Assembly: GCF_002104995.1 (NCBI RefSeq)
Contig: NW_024468251.1
Coordinates: forward strand, 620,001-684,000
Source of the DNA: Linderina pennispora
Lineage: Eukaryota; Kickxellomycota; Kickxellomycetes; Kickxellales; Kickxellaceae
DNA length: 64,000 nucleotides
Reading direction: 5' to 3'
Below are positions 51,683 through 63,441 of this stretch, in pieces (positions within the stretch are counted from its first letter, which is position 1; each line of letters starts with the position of its first letter). The translations under genes and the position numbers were made by a program. The notes below the pieces were generated by a model, which saw nothing but the letters and a program-made list of their open reading frames with translations, was not told the DNA's origin and made no database searches.

Positions 51683-53245
51683 GCGGCTCTCAAGGCCAGC
51701 AATGCTCTGAGTCAGCATCATATGTAGTTGGAGCAATTTCAAATACATCTGTTACAACCATAGATAACCATGAGAGCCGCCCAACAAGCAAAGAGGTATG
51801 GAGCAGGGGCTGGAGAAAAGTTGATGGCGTGTCGCTAAACAGCCAACAAGCCAAAGCTATTGCTGATGAAGGCTCAGAGGTAGCGATAATTACCAATGAT
51901 GCAGCTACGCGACTACACTTGTTAACTTGGACGCGGGATGCACCAGTGCTGATGCCTATCTGGGGAAATGCACATGGGCATAAATCCATAGGCTGTGCGT
52001 ATGCCACAGTGAGCATTAAGCATGGCCTTGAAACCCGCATCTGCATGGTTGTAGTTGATCTGTCCAATGTGCCTTGGGATCTGCTGAACAAGTCCACATT
52101 GGACGCACTTGATGTGCAACTGATGACACCTGCAGCACGCCGTCGCATTGAGGCTCACCAACGTGAGCAAAAGCGTAAGAGGCAGGAGGCAGCGGAAGTC
52201 GTGTACGACGACTCTGAGATTGACACTGGCATTGACAGCGAGCATACTCTGGTTGACAGCAATGACGACAGTGCTGCTTATGACGAAACATTTGAGCCTA
52301 AAACCAAAGCCAAAAAGATCAATTCAATTCCGACTGATATATTGGACAAGTCGAAAAATACTATCTAGCGCGGGATGCGTGTTAAGCTCGGTTTACCACC
52401 GCAGCTCTTCAGCTTTGAGCGTGATGAGGAGTTTACCCGACTTGATGCCTTATACCCACCAGTCGACGAGGAAAATCTCTTGGGTCGCCTGAATGATCAG
52501 TGTCCGACGACTGCCTTGAAATGTCACCTGACAGATATCCTGATGAAGCACAACCTAGTTATTCGTGAGTACCCATCAGGATGCCCACCTCCGGCTGCAG
52601 TCGCACCGATTGTACCACCTATGGTACCCGATGCACGCCCAATACATGTGCTGCAACATTCTCAGAGAGACAGTGCTTTGGAAGCCATTGATTCATTTGC
52701 CGCGACTCGTCTGCAATATGGCATCGACTATCCGAGTGTGACGCATGCTCAGGCACCAGTATTCACGCGGCCAAAACCCAATACTACTGCTCGCCGTGTT
52801 TTGCTTGATGATTCTGCAAACAATGAGCTGAACATGGTATCGGCGGGATTGCAGCCAGCACGGCCATACGATGTGTTGGCGTTCTTACGGGATGCATGAA
52901 TCATATGCTCACTGGATTTGGCTTCGTTCTTCACGACTCTCCGCTTGGATCCATCAGTGCGCAATTTTTGGGCCTACGATGCACATGTTCATGGCCACGT
53001 CGAAACTGCCAGACTGGTACAAGGCAATTCTGAATCACCAGCCATTGCACAGTCGTTCATCGAGTGGGTTATGTCGTCAGTGCCAGCCTTGAATGACAAG
53101 ATGATCATGTACATCGACAACATCTACTTGAAGACTACCGACGATGACTACGACAAACATCTGCTTGATTAGGATGATTTTCTCAGTGCGCTCGAATCGG
53201 CGAATCTGCTCGTCAACATTGCTAACCTTCAGAGAGTCCAGTAGT
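51677..53245 (+). pseudogene. Retrotransposon protease-reverse transcriptase, decayed
   Basis: One continuous frame relative to the slippery site. Protease: ADEGSEVAIITNDAATRLHL, where retropepsins have D-S/T-G, here D-E-G; then VVVDLSNVPWDLLL-type sequence. Reverse transcriptase pieces: SLDLASFFTTLRLDPSVRNFWAY, SPAIAQSFIEWVM, and the catalytic box MYIDNIY in place of YxDD. In-frame stops occur at 52366 (TAG), 52897 (TGA), 53170 (TAG) and about 53242 (TAG), with no frameshifts between. It is therefore inactive. C-to-T changes explain at least some of the stops. Confidence 0.75.
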
Positions 53246-53915
53246 TATGAGCTTTATGGAATGAATATGACTGGAATTTTGCTGAGGAGAAAAAGGGATG
53301 ATGGGGCCGTTCCGGCCCACAATGTTTATACAGGTGGGGATTTGGATCTGCACATGGTGGCGAAGGGCATGAGGTTGCCCGAATGTCAACAGATACCATG
53401 CAGCGCCCAATAGTTGCGTCAGAGCCTGGGCAGATATGTGGCCGGTGCTATTAGCTACCAGATGATGGATGCTGGGAGCCATGGAAACTGAATCCAGTCT
53501 CATAGCAGAGCCAGATCTGTCTTGGACACGGCTAGTTGAATGCAGGAAACCCGCGGGACTCAGGAAACCAGTGGCAGACTCAGCACCAGGCTTCTAATAA
53601 ACACTACTGTATCCATTCACTATTCATATTGAGTGCGAATAAGGCCAAATAGTGCCTTGCTCGTTCTGTGACCAATACCATATACCGGAGGCAATGCTGA
53701 CAGGATCACAAACTGCGAGTTGGTGCTTGCACGCTAATCGGCATTTCAAGCACGGTTTAATCTGCTGATCAGATGTTCGCGTCTGGTTTCGCGTTTTTTT
53801 CGCGATGGCTTCCAGTGCTCCTGCGACCCCATTTGCGTTAACTGCCGTGCTCTTTTTTGCTTCGCGTCTTCGTAGCCCTTTTTAATTCACAGTTTTCAAA
53901 ACAAACAAACCAATT
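53246..53915. other. Intergenic, upstream of polymerase epsilon gene
   Basis: No supported gene. A short TTTTTTCGCGATGG tract (53787-53800) lies near the likely promoter; it resembles MluI-type G1/S elements only loosely. Confidence 0.4.
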
Positions 53916-56900
53916 ATGAGCAATCAGCAGCCCACATTTGGCCTGCCGCCGTCCAGTCGTGGAGGTCGCGGACGTGGCCGTGGACGGGGCGGATATCGCG
54001 GTGGCAGCCATGGTTTCTCGGGCTACGGCATGGCGCAACAAAACACGCTAGACGGGCTGGACACATTCTTCCCTGAAATGGCCGACAGCAGCGCGGTGCA
54101 GGGGAGCTATATCAACAACCTTGAGAGCAAGTACGACAATGTCCGGCAAATCGACGAGATCGACAGCAAGCTCGGGTTTGCGCGGTACCAAGAGGGCCCG
54201 ACACGCCTTGGCTGGCTAATCAACATGCACGCAACATCGGTGGTCGACAGCGACCGCAACTCGACAAAAGCTGCAGTGGACTATTATTTCCTGGAGCAAG
54301 ATGGCGGCTCTTTCAAGTGCACACTGCTGTACCAGCCGTATTTCTACGTTGTGTGTGTGCCGGGGACCGAAGGCGAGGTAGAGGAGTGGCTTGTGAGGCA
54401 GTACGAGAAATTCGTCGAGCGCGTCAGCGTGGTGGAGCGCGAGGATCTGGGCATGGCTAACCATCTGACAGGGCAGCTGTGCAAGCTGGTGCAGATTGTG
54501 TTCCGCAATGTGCAGGATCTGTTGGCGGTGCGGCGCGAGCTGCAGCCAATTATCAAGCGCAACGCGAACCGCAGCGCCCTGGTCGATGCGTACATGGACG
54601 ACGGCGAGCAGACAGTGCGGGAGGTCGAGGACTGTCTGCTGGAGATGCGCGAGTTTGATGTTCCATATTACTTGCGGGTAGCCATTGACAAAAGCATTCG
54701 CGTCGGGCTGTGGTACGATGTCGCTGCAGATGCAGGCGAGATCACATTAACCAGGCGCGAGGACCTGGTGCAGCGTGCAGATCCAGTCGTGCTGGCATTC
54801 GATATTGAGACGACCAAGCTGCCGTTAAAGTTCCCCGACGCAGCCATTGACATGATCATGATGATTTCGTACATGGTCGATGGACAGGGATACCTGATTA
54901 CCAACCGCGAGGTGGTCTCTGAAGACATTGAGGATTTCGAGTACACACCGACCAAGGAGTTCCCCGGGCCGTTCATCATTTTCAACGAGCCAGATGAAGC
55001 GGCGCTAATCCAGCGGTTCTTTGACCACATCCGTGAGGCCAAGCCCACAGTCCTGGCTACGTATAACGGAGACATGTTCGATTGGCCGTTCGTCGAGGCG
55101 CGAGCCATACACCATGGCTTCGATATGCGCGCAGAGATCGGGTGGTACCGGGACGAGTCGGACGAGTACAAGTGCCGCAGTTGCGTGCACATGGACTGTT
55201 TCCGGTGGGTAAAGCGCGACAGTTACTTGCCGGTCGGCAGTCACGGCTTGAAGGCAGTGACCACGGCCAAGCTCGGCTACAATCCGATGGAGATCGACCC
55301 CGAGGACATGACGAGGTTTGCTGCCGAGCAGCCGCAGACACTGGCACAGTACTCGGTGTCAGATGCGGTGGCCACATACTACCTGTATATGAAGTACGTC
55401 AACCCGTTCATCTTCTCGCTGTGCAACATCATTCCGCTGAATCCTGACGACGTGCTGCGCAAAGGCTCGGGGACTTTGTGCGAGACGCTTTTGATGGTTG
55501 AGGCGTATGTGGCCAATGTTGCGATTCCAAACAAGCACGCCGACCCGCCCGAGCGCCTGTACGACGGACACTTGATTGAGACCGAGACATATGTGGGCGG
55601 GCATGTCGAGGCACTGGAGGCCGGGGTGTTCCGCAGCGACATCCCGATGCAGTTCCGGATCGACTCGTCGGGCGTACAAAGGCTGCTTGACGAACTGGAC
55701 CGAGCACTGAAGTTCAGCATCGAGGTCGAAGGCAAGCACAAGATGGAGGAAATCGACAACTATGACGAGGTGCGCGCAGCCATTGCTGGCAAGCTGGAGG
55801 ACATGCGCGACACGCCGCACCGCAACGAGACGCCGCTGATCTACCATTTGGACGTGGCAGCCATGTACCCAAACATTATCCTGACCAACCGGCTGCAGCC
55901 CGACGCAATAGTGAGCGACGCCGTATGCGCATCCTGCGACTTTAACGTGCCAGGCAAGACCTGCGATAGGCGCATGCCGTGGCTCTGGCGAGGCGAGTAT
56001 TTCCCGGCCAAGCGCGGTGAAGTCAACATGCTCAAGGCCAAGCTGCAGGGCGAGATGTTCCCGCCGGCGCCGCGCTCAAAGCCCGATGCGCCGATGCGCT
56101 CGTTCGACCAGCTCTCCAAGGCCGACCAGGCGGCGGAGCTGAGGAAGCGCGTGTCGGACTACTCGCGCAAGGTCTACCATCGGCTGCGCGACACCAAAGT
56201 CGAGGAGCGTGAGGCGGTGATTTGCCAGCGCGAGAACCCGTTCTATGTCGATACAGTGCGCAATTTCCGTGACCGGCGGTACGTATACAAGGGCCTGCTG
56301 AAGAAGGAGAAGCGCAAATTGGACGAGGCCATTGCCAACAGCGACCATCCGCTGATCGACTCGGGCAAGAAGCTGGTGGTGCTGTATGACTCGCTGCAGC
56401 TGGCACACAAGTGCATTCTGAACTCGTTCTACGGCTACGTGATGCGCAAGGGTGCGCGCTGGCATTCAGCTCGAAATGGCCGGTGTGGTGTGTCTGACTG
56501 GGTCGCGGATTATCCAGATGGCAAGGCAGCGCGTCGAGCAGCTGGGCAGGCCACTGGAGCTCGATACTGATGGCATTTGGTGTGCGCTGCCGGGAACGTT
56601 CCCCGAGAACTATTCGTTCAAGCTGAAGAACGGCAAGGGCAAATTTGGGATCTCGTATCCGTGCACAATGCTGAACCACCTGGTGTACGACAAGTTCACG
56701 AACCACCAGTACCAGGACCTGGTGGATGGCGAGGAGCACAGGTACGAGACGCACTCGGAAAACTCGATCTTCTTTGAGGTCGACGGACCGTACCGCGCGA
56801 TGATCCTGCCGTCGAGCAAAGAGGCAGACAAGCTGCTGAAGAAGCGGTACGCGGTGTTCAATGACGACGGGTCGCTGGCGGAGCTCAAGGGGTTCGAGGT

Positions 56901-59900
56901 CAAGCGGCGCGGCGAGCTGAAGCTGATCAAGATCTTCCAGTCGCAGATCTTCAAGGTGTTTTTGGAGGGCACGACGCTGACCGAGTGCTATGCAGCGGTG
57001 GCTAATGTGGCCGACCAGTGGCTGGACATCCTGTTTTCCAAGGCCCAGGGGCTGCCGGACCACGAGCTGTTCGATCTGATTACCGAGAACCGCTCGATGT
57101 CAAAGTCTCTGGAGGAGTACGGAGCGCAAAAATCGACGTCGATTTGCACAGCCCGGCGGCTTGCAGAGTTCCTCGGCGACCAGATGGTCAAGGACAAGGG
57201 CCTGGCGTGCAAGTTTGTGATTTCCAAGAAGCCGCTCAATATGCCAGTGTCCTGAGCGCGCGGTGCCGGTGGCGATTTTCTCGGCAGACACGGCTACACA
57301 AAAGCAGTTTTTGCGGCGCTGGCTGCGCGACAACTCGCTGGAGGACTCGGATATCCGCAGCATTCTCGACTGGGACTATTATCTGGAGCGGTTCGGCAGC
57401 GTGATCCAGAAGCTGATCACGATTCCGGCGGCGATGCAGGGCGTCAGCAACCCAGTGCCGCGGATCCAGCATCCAGACTGGCTCAGTAAGCGTGTGGCAG
57501 CAGCGATGAGCACGCGCAAGCAGCGGCATTTGACGGATGTGTTCAAGCCAGTGAGCAAGGAGGAGCATATGGCCAAGGTCAGCGCCGAGCTCGAGCGCAG
57601 CCGCATTGAGGACGACATGGAGGACTTTGGGGTGGCTGGGAGCGGCGGCAGTCTGGCCCGACGCAAGGTGGGTGTGGTGCACAGCAAACGCAAGCGCAAT
57701 GGCGGGCCCGCACCGCTCACGATCGGGCAGGTGGTGGAAAGGCTCGAAAATATGGCCGAGTGCGCCCGACCCGTCAGAAAACTATGGCGACTGGCTGGAT
57801 CCACTCCAAGGCAGTGTGGGCGCTGAAGCGCAATCTGCGCAGTCTGCGGCTCAAGGCGGCCGAGAACGGCGATGTTCGATATGGTCGAGGAGCCGGCGGC
57901 TGGCGGCCCGGGGCTGGGCCAGTTCTTCACCAAGACACATGTATCGCTGGCGCGCAATGTCTGGCATGTGGTGCAGTGGGCCGAGACTGACACGCCCGGC
58001 GAGCTGCGTGCGTGGGTGTGGATTGGCGCACAGCTGCACACGGTCCGGGTCGAGATCCCGCGGACCCTGTATGTGACCTCGGCAGTGCACCAGGCAGAAA
58101 TCGCCAACAGCAAGTACTTCTCCGAGGCCCCGTCGGTGGTCCTGCCGCGCACCGCGTACGGACAGCATATGCACACGTACAAGTGTGTGATGGGCGAGCA
58201 GGAGTACATTGCCCACAGCAGCCGGTGGGGGTCGTTCTTTGCCCATCCGGGGATTGGCGGGGTGTATGAAACCGAGGTGACGCCGCTGGACCGGGCGCTG
58301 ATTGAGGTGGGTGCCACAGCGTGGCTGAATGCGGCAGCCAGGCGGCGCGGCGCGGGGCGCAGCATGGCCGATGTGGTGGGGCTGGGCGATCTGGACACGC
58401 TACGCACGGTGCTGGCAGTGCCGTCGGGCGTCGCGTCGCAGACATGGAATGCGCGTGATATGAGCTATGCGCTGCTGTACCACGCCAGCGCGCGCGACGG
58501 GCGGCACTTTTTGGCATTTGTGAGCCCGGCGGGCGGCTACGCGCACGTGTGCGTGGTCAACACCGCGCAGCAGACGGCGCAGCTACAGCTGCCCAACATG
58601 GAGCGGCTGTACCGGGAGAGTGTGTCTGCAGCACGTGACTCTGACAACATCGACGACAGCGCCTTTACGTATCCGGAGTCGATAGAGTTCACTGCCCAGG
58701 CATTTGCGACTCTGGCGGCAGCGTACCGATCCATCAACAGTGCGCTGGCCAAGTGTGCGGGTGAGAAGCGGGCGCCAACCATGCTGGTGTGCCAGTCGCC
58801 GCTGGCGCCACGTGAGCTGCAGGCCCGGATGAGGGCCGTGGGCGACTTCCCGACGGTGCGCATGCCCACACACCACGCGGACCGCACGCTGCCTGCGTTC
58901 GACTGGCAGCGCCATGCGGGCCGGCGGCTGGTGGCCAGTCTGCTGGGCGCGTCGCGGTGGGTGGCCGAGCGCATCTCGCTGGCCCAGTATGCCGACATCC
59001 CTGTGGGCAACATCCCGGCCGACGCTCCCTTGTTCCTGGCCGATGTGTTTTTCGCCCGCAAGCTGACGTTGGCCAAGCACGTGCTGTGGTGGTCGCCGGG
59101 CAGCCGCCCAGATATCGGCGGCCGCCAGGACGATGAGTTCAATGTCTCCTCAACCGAGTCGGCCGAGAGTGCAGTCGAGATCAGTGTATCCGGCAGCTAC
59201 GCGGCCGCATGCGCCGAGATCGAACTGCGCAATCTGGCCGTGAACACCGTTCTGAAGGCGCCGCTGGTCAGCGAAATCGAGGGCACGGTCGGCGTGTTCG
59301 GCTACGACGCCATGTCCTCCGGCGACGCCGGTCCAGACTGCATTGCTCGACGATGATGTCGCCGATCGCACCGCCTTGCTTGGAATATCCTCCGACTCGG
59401 CGTCGCACAAGCCCGGCGACAGCAAGGACGGCGTGTGGGCAGGTTCGTCTTCGGGGGCAATCCCGGCGTCGACGGTGCAGCTGCTGCGGTCGCTGCTGCG
59501 CGGATGGTGCGTGGAAATCGACAGCTCCGGCAGTCCCTTTGCGGCGCTGATGGCCGAGCATTTCTTCCGCTGGCTGACACGGCCCGGCGCCCGTCTGCAT
59601 GACCCGGCGCTGGCGCAGCTGGTGCGCGCGCTGATGCGCAAGGTGTTTCTGCAGCTGCGAGCGGAGTGCCAAAAGCTCGGCGCCCGGCTTGTCTTTGGCT
59701 CGGCCGACAAGCTTATTCTTTCCACCGGCAAGGGCTCGGTCCCGGCAGCCCAGGCCACCGTCGATTTCATTATCAAGGCCGGTGCTGGCCAAGCCGCTGT
59801 TTGAGCGCATCTCGCTGGCGCCGCTGCAGTACTGGACGCATCTGGTGTGGATGGACGCGACCAACTTTGGCGGTATTGTTGTCCAGCATGCGGGGCTTTC

Positions 59901-60864
59901 TGACCATGTGGAGGCAGAAAGTTCGGAGCCGCGCATCGAGATGATGTGGAGCATCAAGGACTACCTGCCGCCGCTCGCCCAGGGCCAGTTTGAGGTCACC
60001 GTCGCCGAGTACATCTACAAGCTAGCCGGCTTCTACGCGCAGCAGCGGTCGCACAACCCGCACACTACTGCTGAGCCCGTGACAAGCAGCGAAGCCGTTG
60101 ACGACGAGGACGGGGATGCGCCAGCCGGGAATGCCTCCAAGGCTGCCTTCTACAAGCGGCTGATCGGCCAGTACTTTACGCGCAAACTGCTCTCTGCAGT
60201 GCCCGAGATCCGCAGCGCCTGCTCACCAGCGCACCATGACGACCCCTCGGCGCAGTTCCCGCATCTCCCGGGCGTCCGCTCAGCCCATGCGCGCGAGGCC
60301 GCGCTCGAATTCGTCAAATACGTCACCACGGTGTTTGCCTTGGAATCGCCTGCTGCCAATTTCGTGCGGGTGCTGCGGCGCAACCTGCTGGCGGTGCTTT
60401 CTGTCGGCGAGTTCTCGGACCAGGCGCGGTTTGTCAATCCGTGTGCCCGTCTGGTTCTGCCCCAGGTTGTCTGCGACTACTGCACGTATTGCCGGGACTT
60501 GGATTTCTGCCGCGACGCCGACCTGCTGCCCAGTCTGGCTGACAGTGGCCAGTGGGTGCAGGCCGAGTGGCTGTGTCTGGGCTGCGCCAATCTGTATGAC
60601 CGGGTCCGAATCGAGGAGCGTTTGGTCGCCCAGATGCTGCAGCTGGTGCTGGCTTACCAGACCCAGGATCTTGTGTGCTCAAAGTGCCGCCTGATGAAGC
60701 AGGACAACTTCTCCACCCAGTGCGCCAGCTGCGCTGGAAAGTACAAAACCATGGTAGACGCAAAGTCAGTCAGGGACCAGGTCGCCGTGTACCGGGATGT
60801 TGCCGAGCTGAACCGCCTGCCGATGCTGCTCGATGCCGTGCAGTGGGCTGAACAGCACAAGTAG
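53916..60864 (+). CDS. POL2: DNA polymerase epsilon catalytic subunit, seven frame breaks
   Basis: Leading-strand replicative polymerase. Start [21 protein letters not shown]. Exonuclease motifs: [31 protein letters not shown]. Polymerase motif [18 protein letters not shown], motif [16 protein letters not shown], motif C LDTDGIWC. The inactive second polymerase half follows, then C-terminal zinc modules (CDYCTYC, CLGC, CSKC, CASC). The frame must advance one base at seven places: about 56469, 57250, 57761, 57798, 57868-57871, 59339-59342 and 59778-59781. With seven bases removed the gene is exactly 2314 codons including the stop, matching family length (2222 in yeast, 2286 in human). Every segment aligns with expected family sequence, so the gene itself is surely functional in the organism. 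No intron is seen. Confidence 0.93.
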
Positions 60865-61003
60865 CAGCTTTTTTTAATCCATAATATTTTTAACGATCTG
60901 TGTCTGGTGGGTGTGATCCGCCGGGGTGGTCTCTGGGTAACCGCTTGGTAGAAGCAAAGCAGCCACTCTAACATTCTCCTTTTTTTTTTTTGTCTCTGAA
61001 GCC

Positions 61004-61669
61004 ATGTCCGTTGAAATCACATACGACCTCAGCCACATACGCAAATATGTCCGCCCAGGAGGCCTGCCCACGAGCAGTACCTGGAACGGTATTTCTCCCA
61101 GAACTACTATGCCGTGCCGATCGCCGCCAAGCGCAAGCACGCCGACGACGCGCAAGACGACCAGCCCTGAAGACACTGAGCCGATCCCGCGCGAATGGCA
61201 GTACGTGCGCATGTCTCCCAACAAGTAAGTACTGCAAACGCACTCTACTCTTCCCTTTCCTTTGCTCATGCTAGCCTTATTTCCTTTTTGGCATAGACTC
61301 TGCGTCATCGGCATTGCCGACCAGCACCCATTGCTGGACCAGTCGAGGCAGGCCGAGATCGGCCAGATCGCATCGGTCGAGTTCGCCGACAGTGTCAAGG
61401 GCAGTGTGATCAAGGGCAAGGGTAAAAAGAACTCGCTGCGCATTGCGCCCGACACGAAGCTCTGCACAATCGCCACCACCACCGGCAAATCCTTCATTGT
61501 GCGCGGTGCCGTGCGCGGCCTGCTGATGGAGTGGAATGCGCGGCTCGAGACCGACCCCGGCCTGATCCTGCGCGATCCCTCGCAGGGCTTCCTGGCCATC
61601 ATCAAGCCGTCCACTGACGACGACGACAAGATCCTGAGCGCATGCTCCCGCCAGCACCCGGGAAACTAG
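61004..61669 (+). CDS. ABITRAM (FAM206A/Simiate) homologue, two exons, frame breaks
   Basis: Lipoyl/biotinyl-like small protein; in animals reported to bind actin. Exon 1 (61004-61224) starts MSVEITYDLSHIRKY, then needs a net two-base shift between 61050 and 61072 to reach HEQYLERYFSQNYYAVP, and one extra base near 61155 to pass from DDQP to EDTEPIPREWQYV. The intron (61225-61296) has donor GTAAGT and acceptor CATAG. Exon 2 reads LCVIGIADQHPLLDQ, the ABITRAM signature, then LCTIATTTGKSFIVRGAVRGLLMEWN and GFLAIIKP. Removing three bases gives 196 residues. The 61050-61072 break could instead be a single deletion. The gene is uncommon in Dikarya. Confidence 0.75.
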
Positions 61670-61687
61670 AAATCTGTTTTATTTTGT

Positions 61688-62447
61688 TCAAAAGTAATAG
61701 TCGATGACGTGGTGACTGACGTTGAATCCAAACAGCGACGCCAAGTACACGACCGCCACCAACGGCACCAAATACAAAAACACCTCCTGGTGCTGCAAAA
61801 ACGGCATCGCCTGGAACCCCAGGTACGTGACGTATGCGTACCCGGCGCCCGCCAGCGCAAACACCGTGTTGCCGAGGAACAGCGAGATCCACGATGTCTT
61901 CATCAGCACCGGCAGGAAGAAAAACTGCAGCACATACGCCATCACGAAGAACACAAAGAACCCGTTGCAGTGCACATCAAACGCATACTGCCACTCCACC
62001 CGCTGCTCTGCTGAATGCACCGACCGGTGCCGCAGAAACCGGTTCGCCTGTCACCCACGATGCCGTCGCCAGGATCAGCCCCGACACCACAAAGTTCACC
62101 ACCAGCAGCTGCACCAGCGCCTTCAGGAATCCCGCCATTCCGACCTCGTATACGACTGAGTATGCGCATGTGATGGCACATATCCCTGCCACCAGCAATA
62201 GCACAAACGCCGGGTCGTCCCGCGCCCACTGGTTCTTTGTCTGCTTGTGGTAGTAGATGTTGCGGTACACGCGCTTCGGGCTCACTATCAGGTACAGCAT
62301 TTGCCACGACGCGAACTCAAAGTCCAGTTGCCGCCAATGCAGGAGCCGCCGCAGTATTGCCGACCGGTGTATGCGCCGAAGCCGCCGCCGCATCCGCGGC
62401 CGGAAATCTGTGCTTTCGGGTAGAATTGTCACTGGCTCGCCGCTCAT
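61688..62447 (-). CDS. UNC50/GMH1 Golgi membrane protein, one frame break
   Basis: Multi-span inner nuclear or Golgi membrane protein; yeast Gmh1 binds the Arf exchange factors Gea1/2. Start MSGEPVTILPES (62447). The core LDFEFASWQMLYLIVSPKRVYRNIYYHKQTKNQWARDDPAF is strongly conserved in the family. Spans follow. At about 62045 one extra base must be removed to join ASWVTG to NRFLRHRSVHSAEQRVEWQYAFDVHCNGFF. The last spans end at VSHHVIDYYF. Net length is 252 residues. The 3' end is 19 bases from the stop of the ABITRAM gene (convergent). The gene is divergent from MIC10. Confidence 0.9.
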
Positions 62448-62768
62448 TACTATAGCTACCCGGCGTCTATTTGAGGGAAGAAAAATGCTCTCGCAGGACG
62501 AGGGCTCAAATGCAAGAGAGGGGTTTAGGAAATGCAAGAAGGCGTGGAGCGTTAGTCCCCCTCCCAGCAACGCTAACCTTCTAGCCACTAATCAGATCCT
62601 GCCAGAATCAGGGCCGCGATCTACATCTTTTATCTGGGCAGGCAGGCCCAACAACGTATTTTTCTCGAGGCGACTGCTGCTTCTCTGCGTTTCAGCACTG
62701 CTTCAATTCGACTCTCCCGGTTTTACACGCACTCCTTTTCTCCCCCTTTCAATTATACACAACGAATC

Positions 62769-63243
62769 ATGGCTGTCGACAAGAAGATTGCGTCCGAGGA
62801 TATCGTCAACGAGAAGGCAAGCATACTGAATTGGCCTGGAAGGCGCTGAAGGCGCATGTGCGACTTTGCAGCATATGGAAAATAAAAAGTTCAGCTACCA
62901 ATCGGCAAAACATTATCTCTTTGTAGTTCGACCAGGCGACTGCTAACCTGCTAGTCAAGACCGGTCTCGGCCTCAGCGTCGGTGTTGTTGCGTCGGCCCT
63001 GCTGTTCAAGCGTAAGTAGCGAGAAAGCCTATTGCAGGAGGAGTGATGTGGGATCTCTGCATGCTTGAAAAGATACGTAGGGATAGACACTAACTGGCAA
63101 TATTGCTTCCTGTAGGGCGGATGTGGCCTGTCACATTCTTCACTGGCGCCGGTGTCGGTGCTGCGTACGCCGACGCTCAGAGGCTCTTTGACTCGGTCAG
63201 CACCCTGGGCCGTCCGGCTGCTGCCAAGAACTCGTCGGCGTAG
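62769..63243 (+). CDS. MIC10: MICOS subunit MIC10, three exons
   Basis: Inner-membrane protein that bends cristae junctions. Exons 62769-62816, 62927-63011 and 63116-63243; 86 residues, no frame break. Exon 1 reads MAVDKKIASEDIVNEK. Intron 1 has a non-canonical GCAAGC donor (62817) with acceptor TTTGTAG, so it is GC-AG. Intron 2 has GTAAGT, branch CACTAAC and acceptor CTGTAG. Exon 2 carries LLVKTGLGLSVGVVASALLFKR, the first glycine-zipper span; exon 3 carries WPVTFFTGAGVGAAYADAQR, the second. The two Gly-rich motifs are diagnostic for MIC10. Confidence 0.93.
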
Positions 63244-63382
63244 AAAGACTGGAGGTTGTCGCACTACATATATTTTCTCTCCCTGTTTTTACTCTGCAAT
63301 CTAAAGCGTCACAGACAAAAAAGGACCATAGCTGGCAGTGTCCCTGGCCAGGCTATAATGGCGCAATGATTTGGGTGGTGCT

Positions 63383-63388
63383 ATATAT
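63383..63388 (+). promoter_or_regulatory. Possible TATA box of the FANCL gene
   Basis: TATATA, 54-59 bases upstream of the ATG at 63442. Confidence 0.35.
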
Positions 63389-63441
63389 CCATGTGCTTTT
63401 ATTTTTCGATCTGCTGTGACTGTTTGATTTTCTGATTTTGG

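Larger units (their letters stand above)
50681..53245 (+). mobile_element. Internal region of a truncated Ty3/gypsy-like retrotransposon
   Basis: The order after the LTR is gag-like frame, slippery site, aspartic protease, reverse transcriptase fragment. RNase H and integrase are absent, and homology fades near 53245. No clear tRNA primer site is seen right after the LTR (AGTTTATTTAATACTC), so priming is unclear. Gag to pro-pol order fits gypsy and copia alike; the reverse transcriptase layout before any integrase favours gypsy. Confidence 0.75.

Noticed and set aside
57606-58076. A separate 156-codon gene inside POL2
   Set aside because: Part of it ([11 protein letters not shown]) is the true POL2 frame between two breaks; the rest is out-of-frame sequence.
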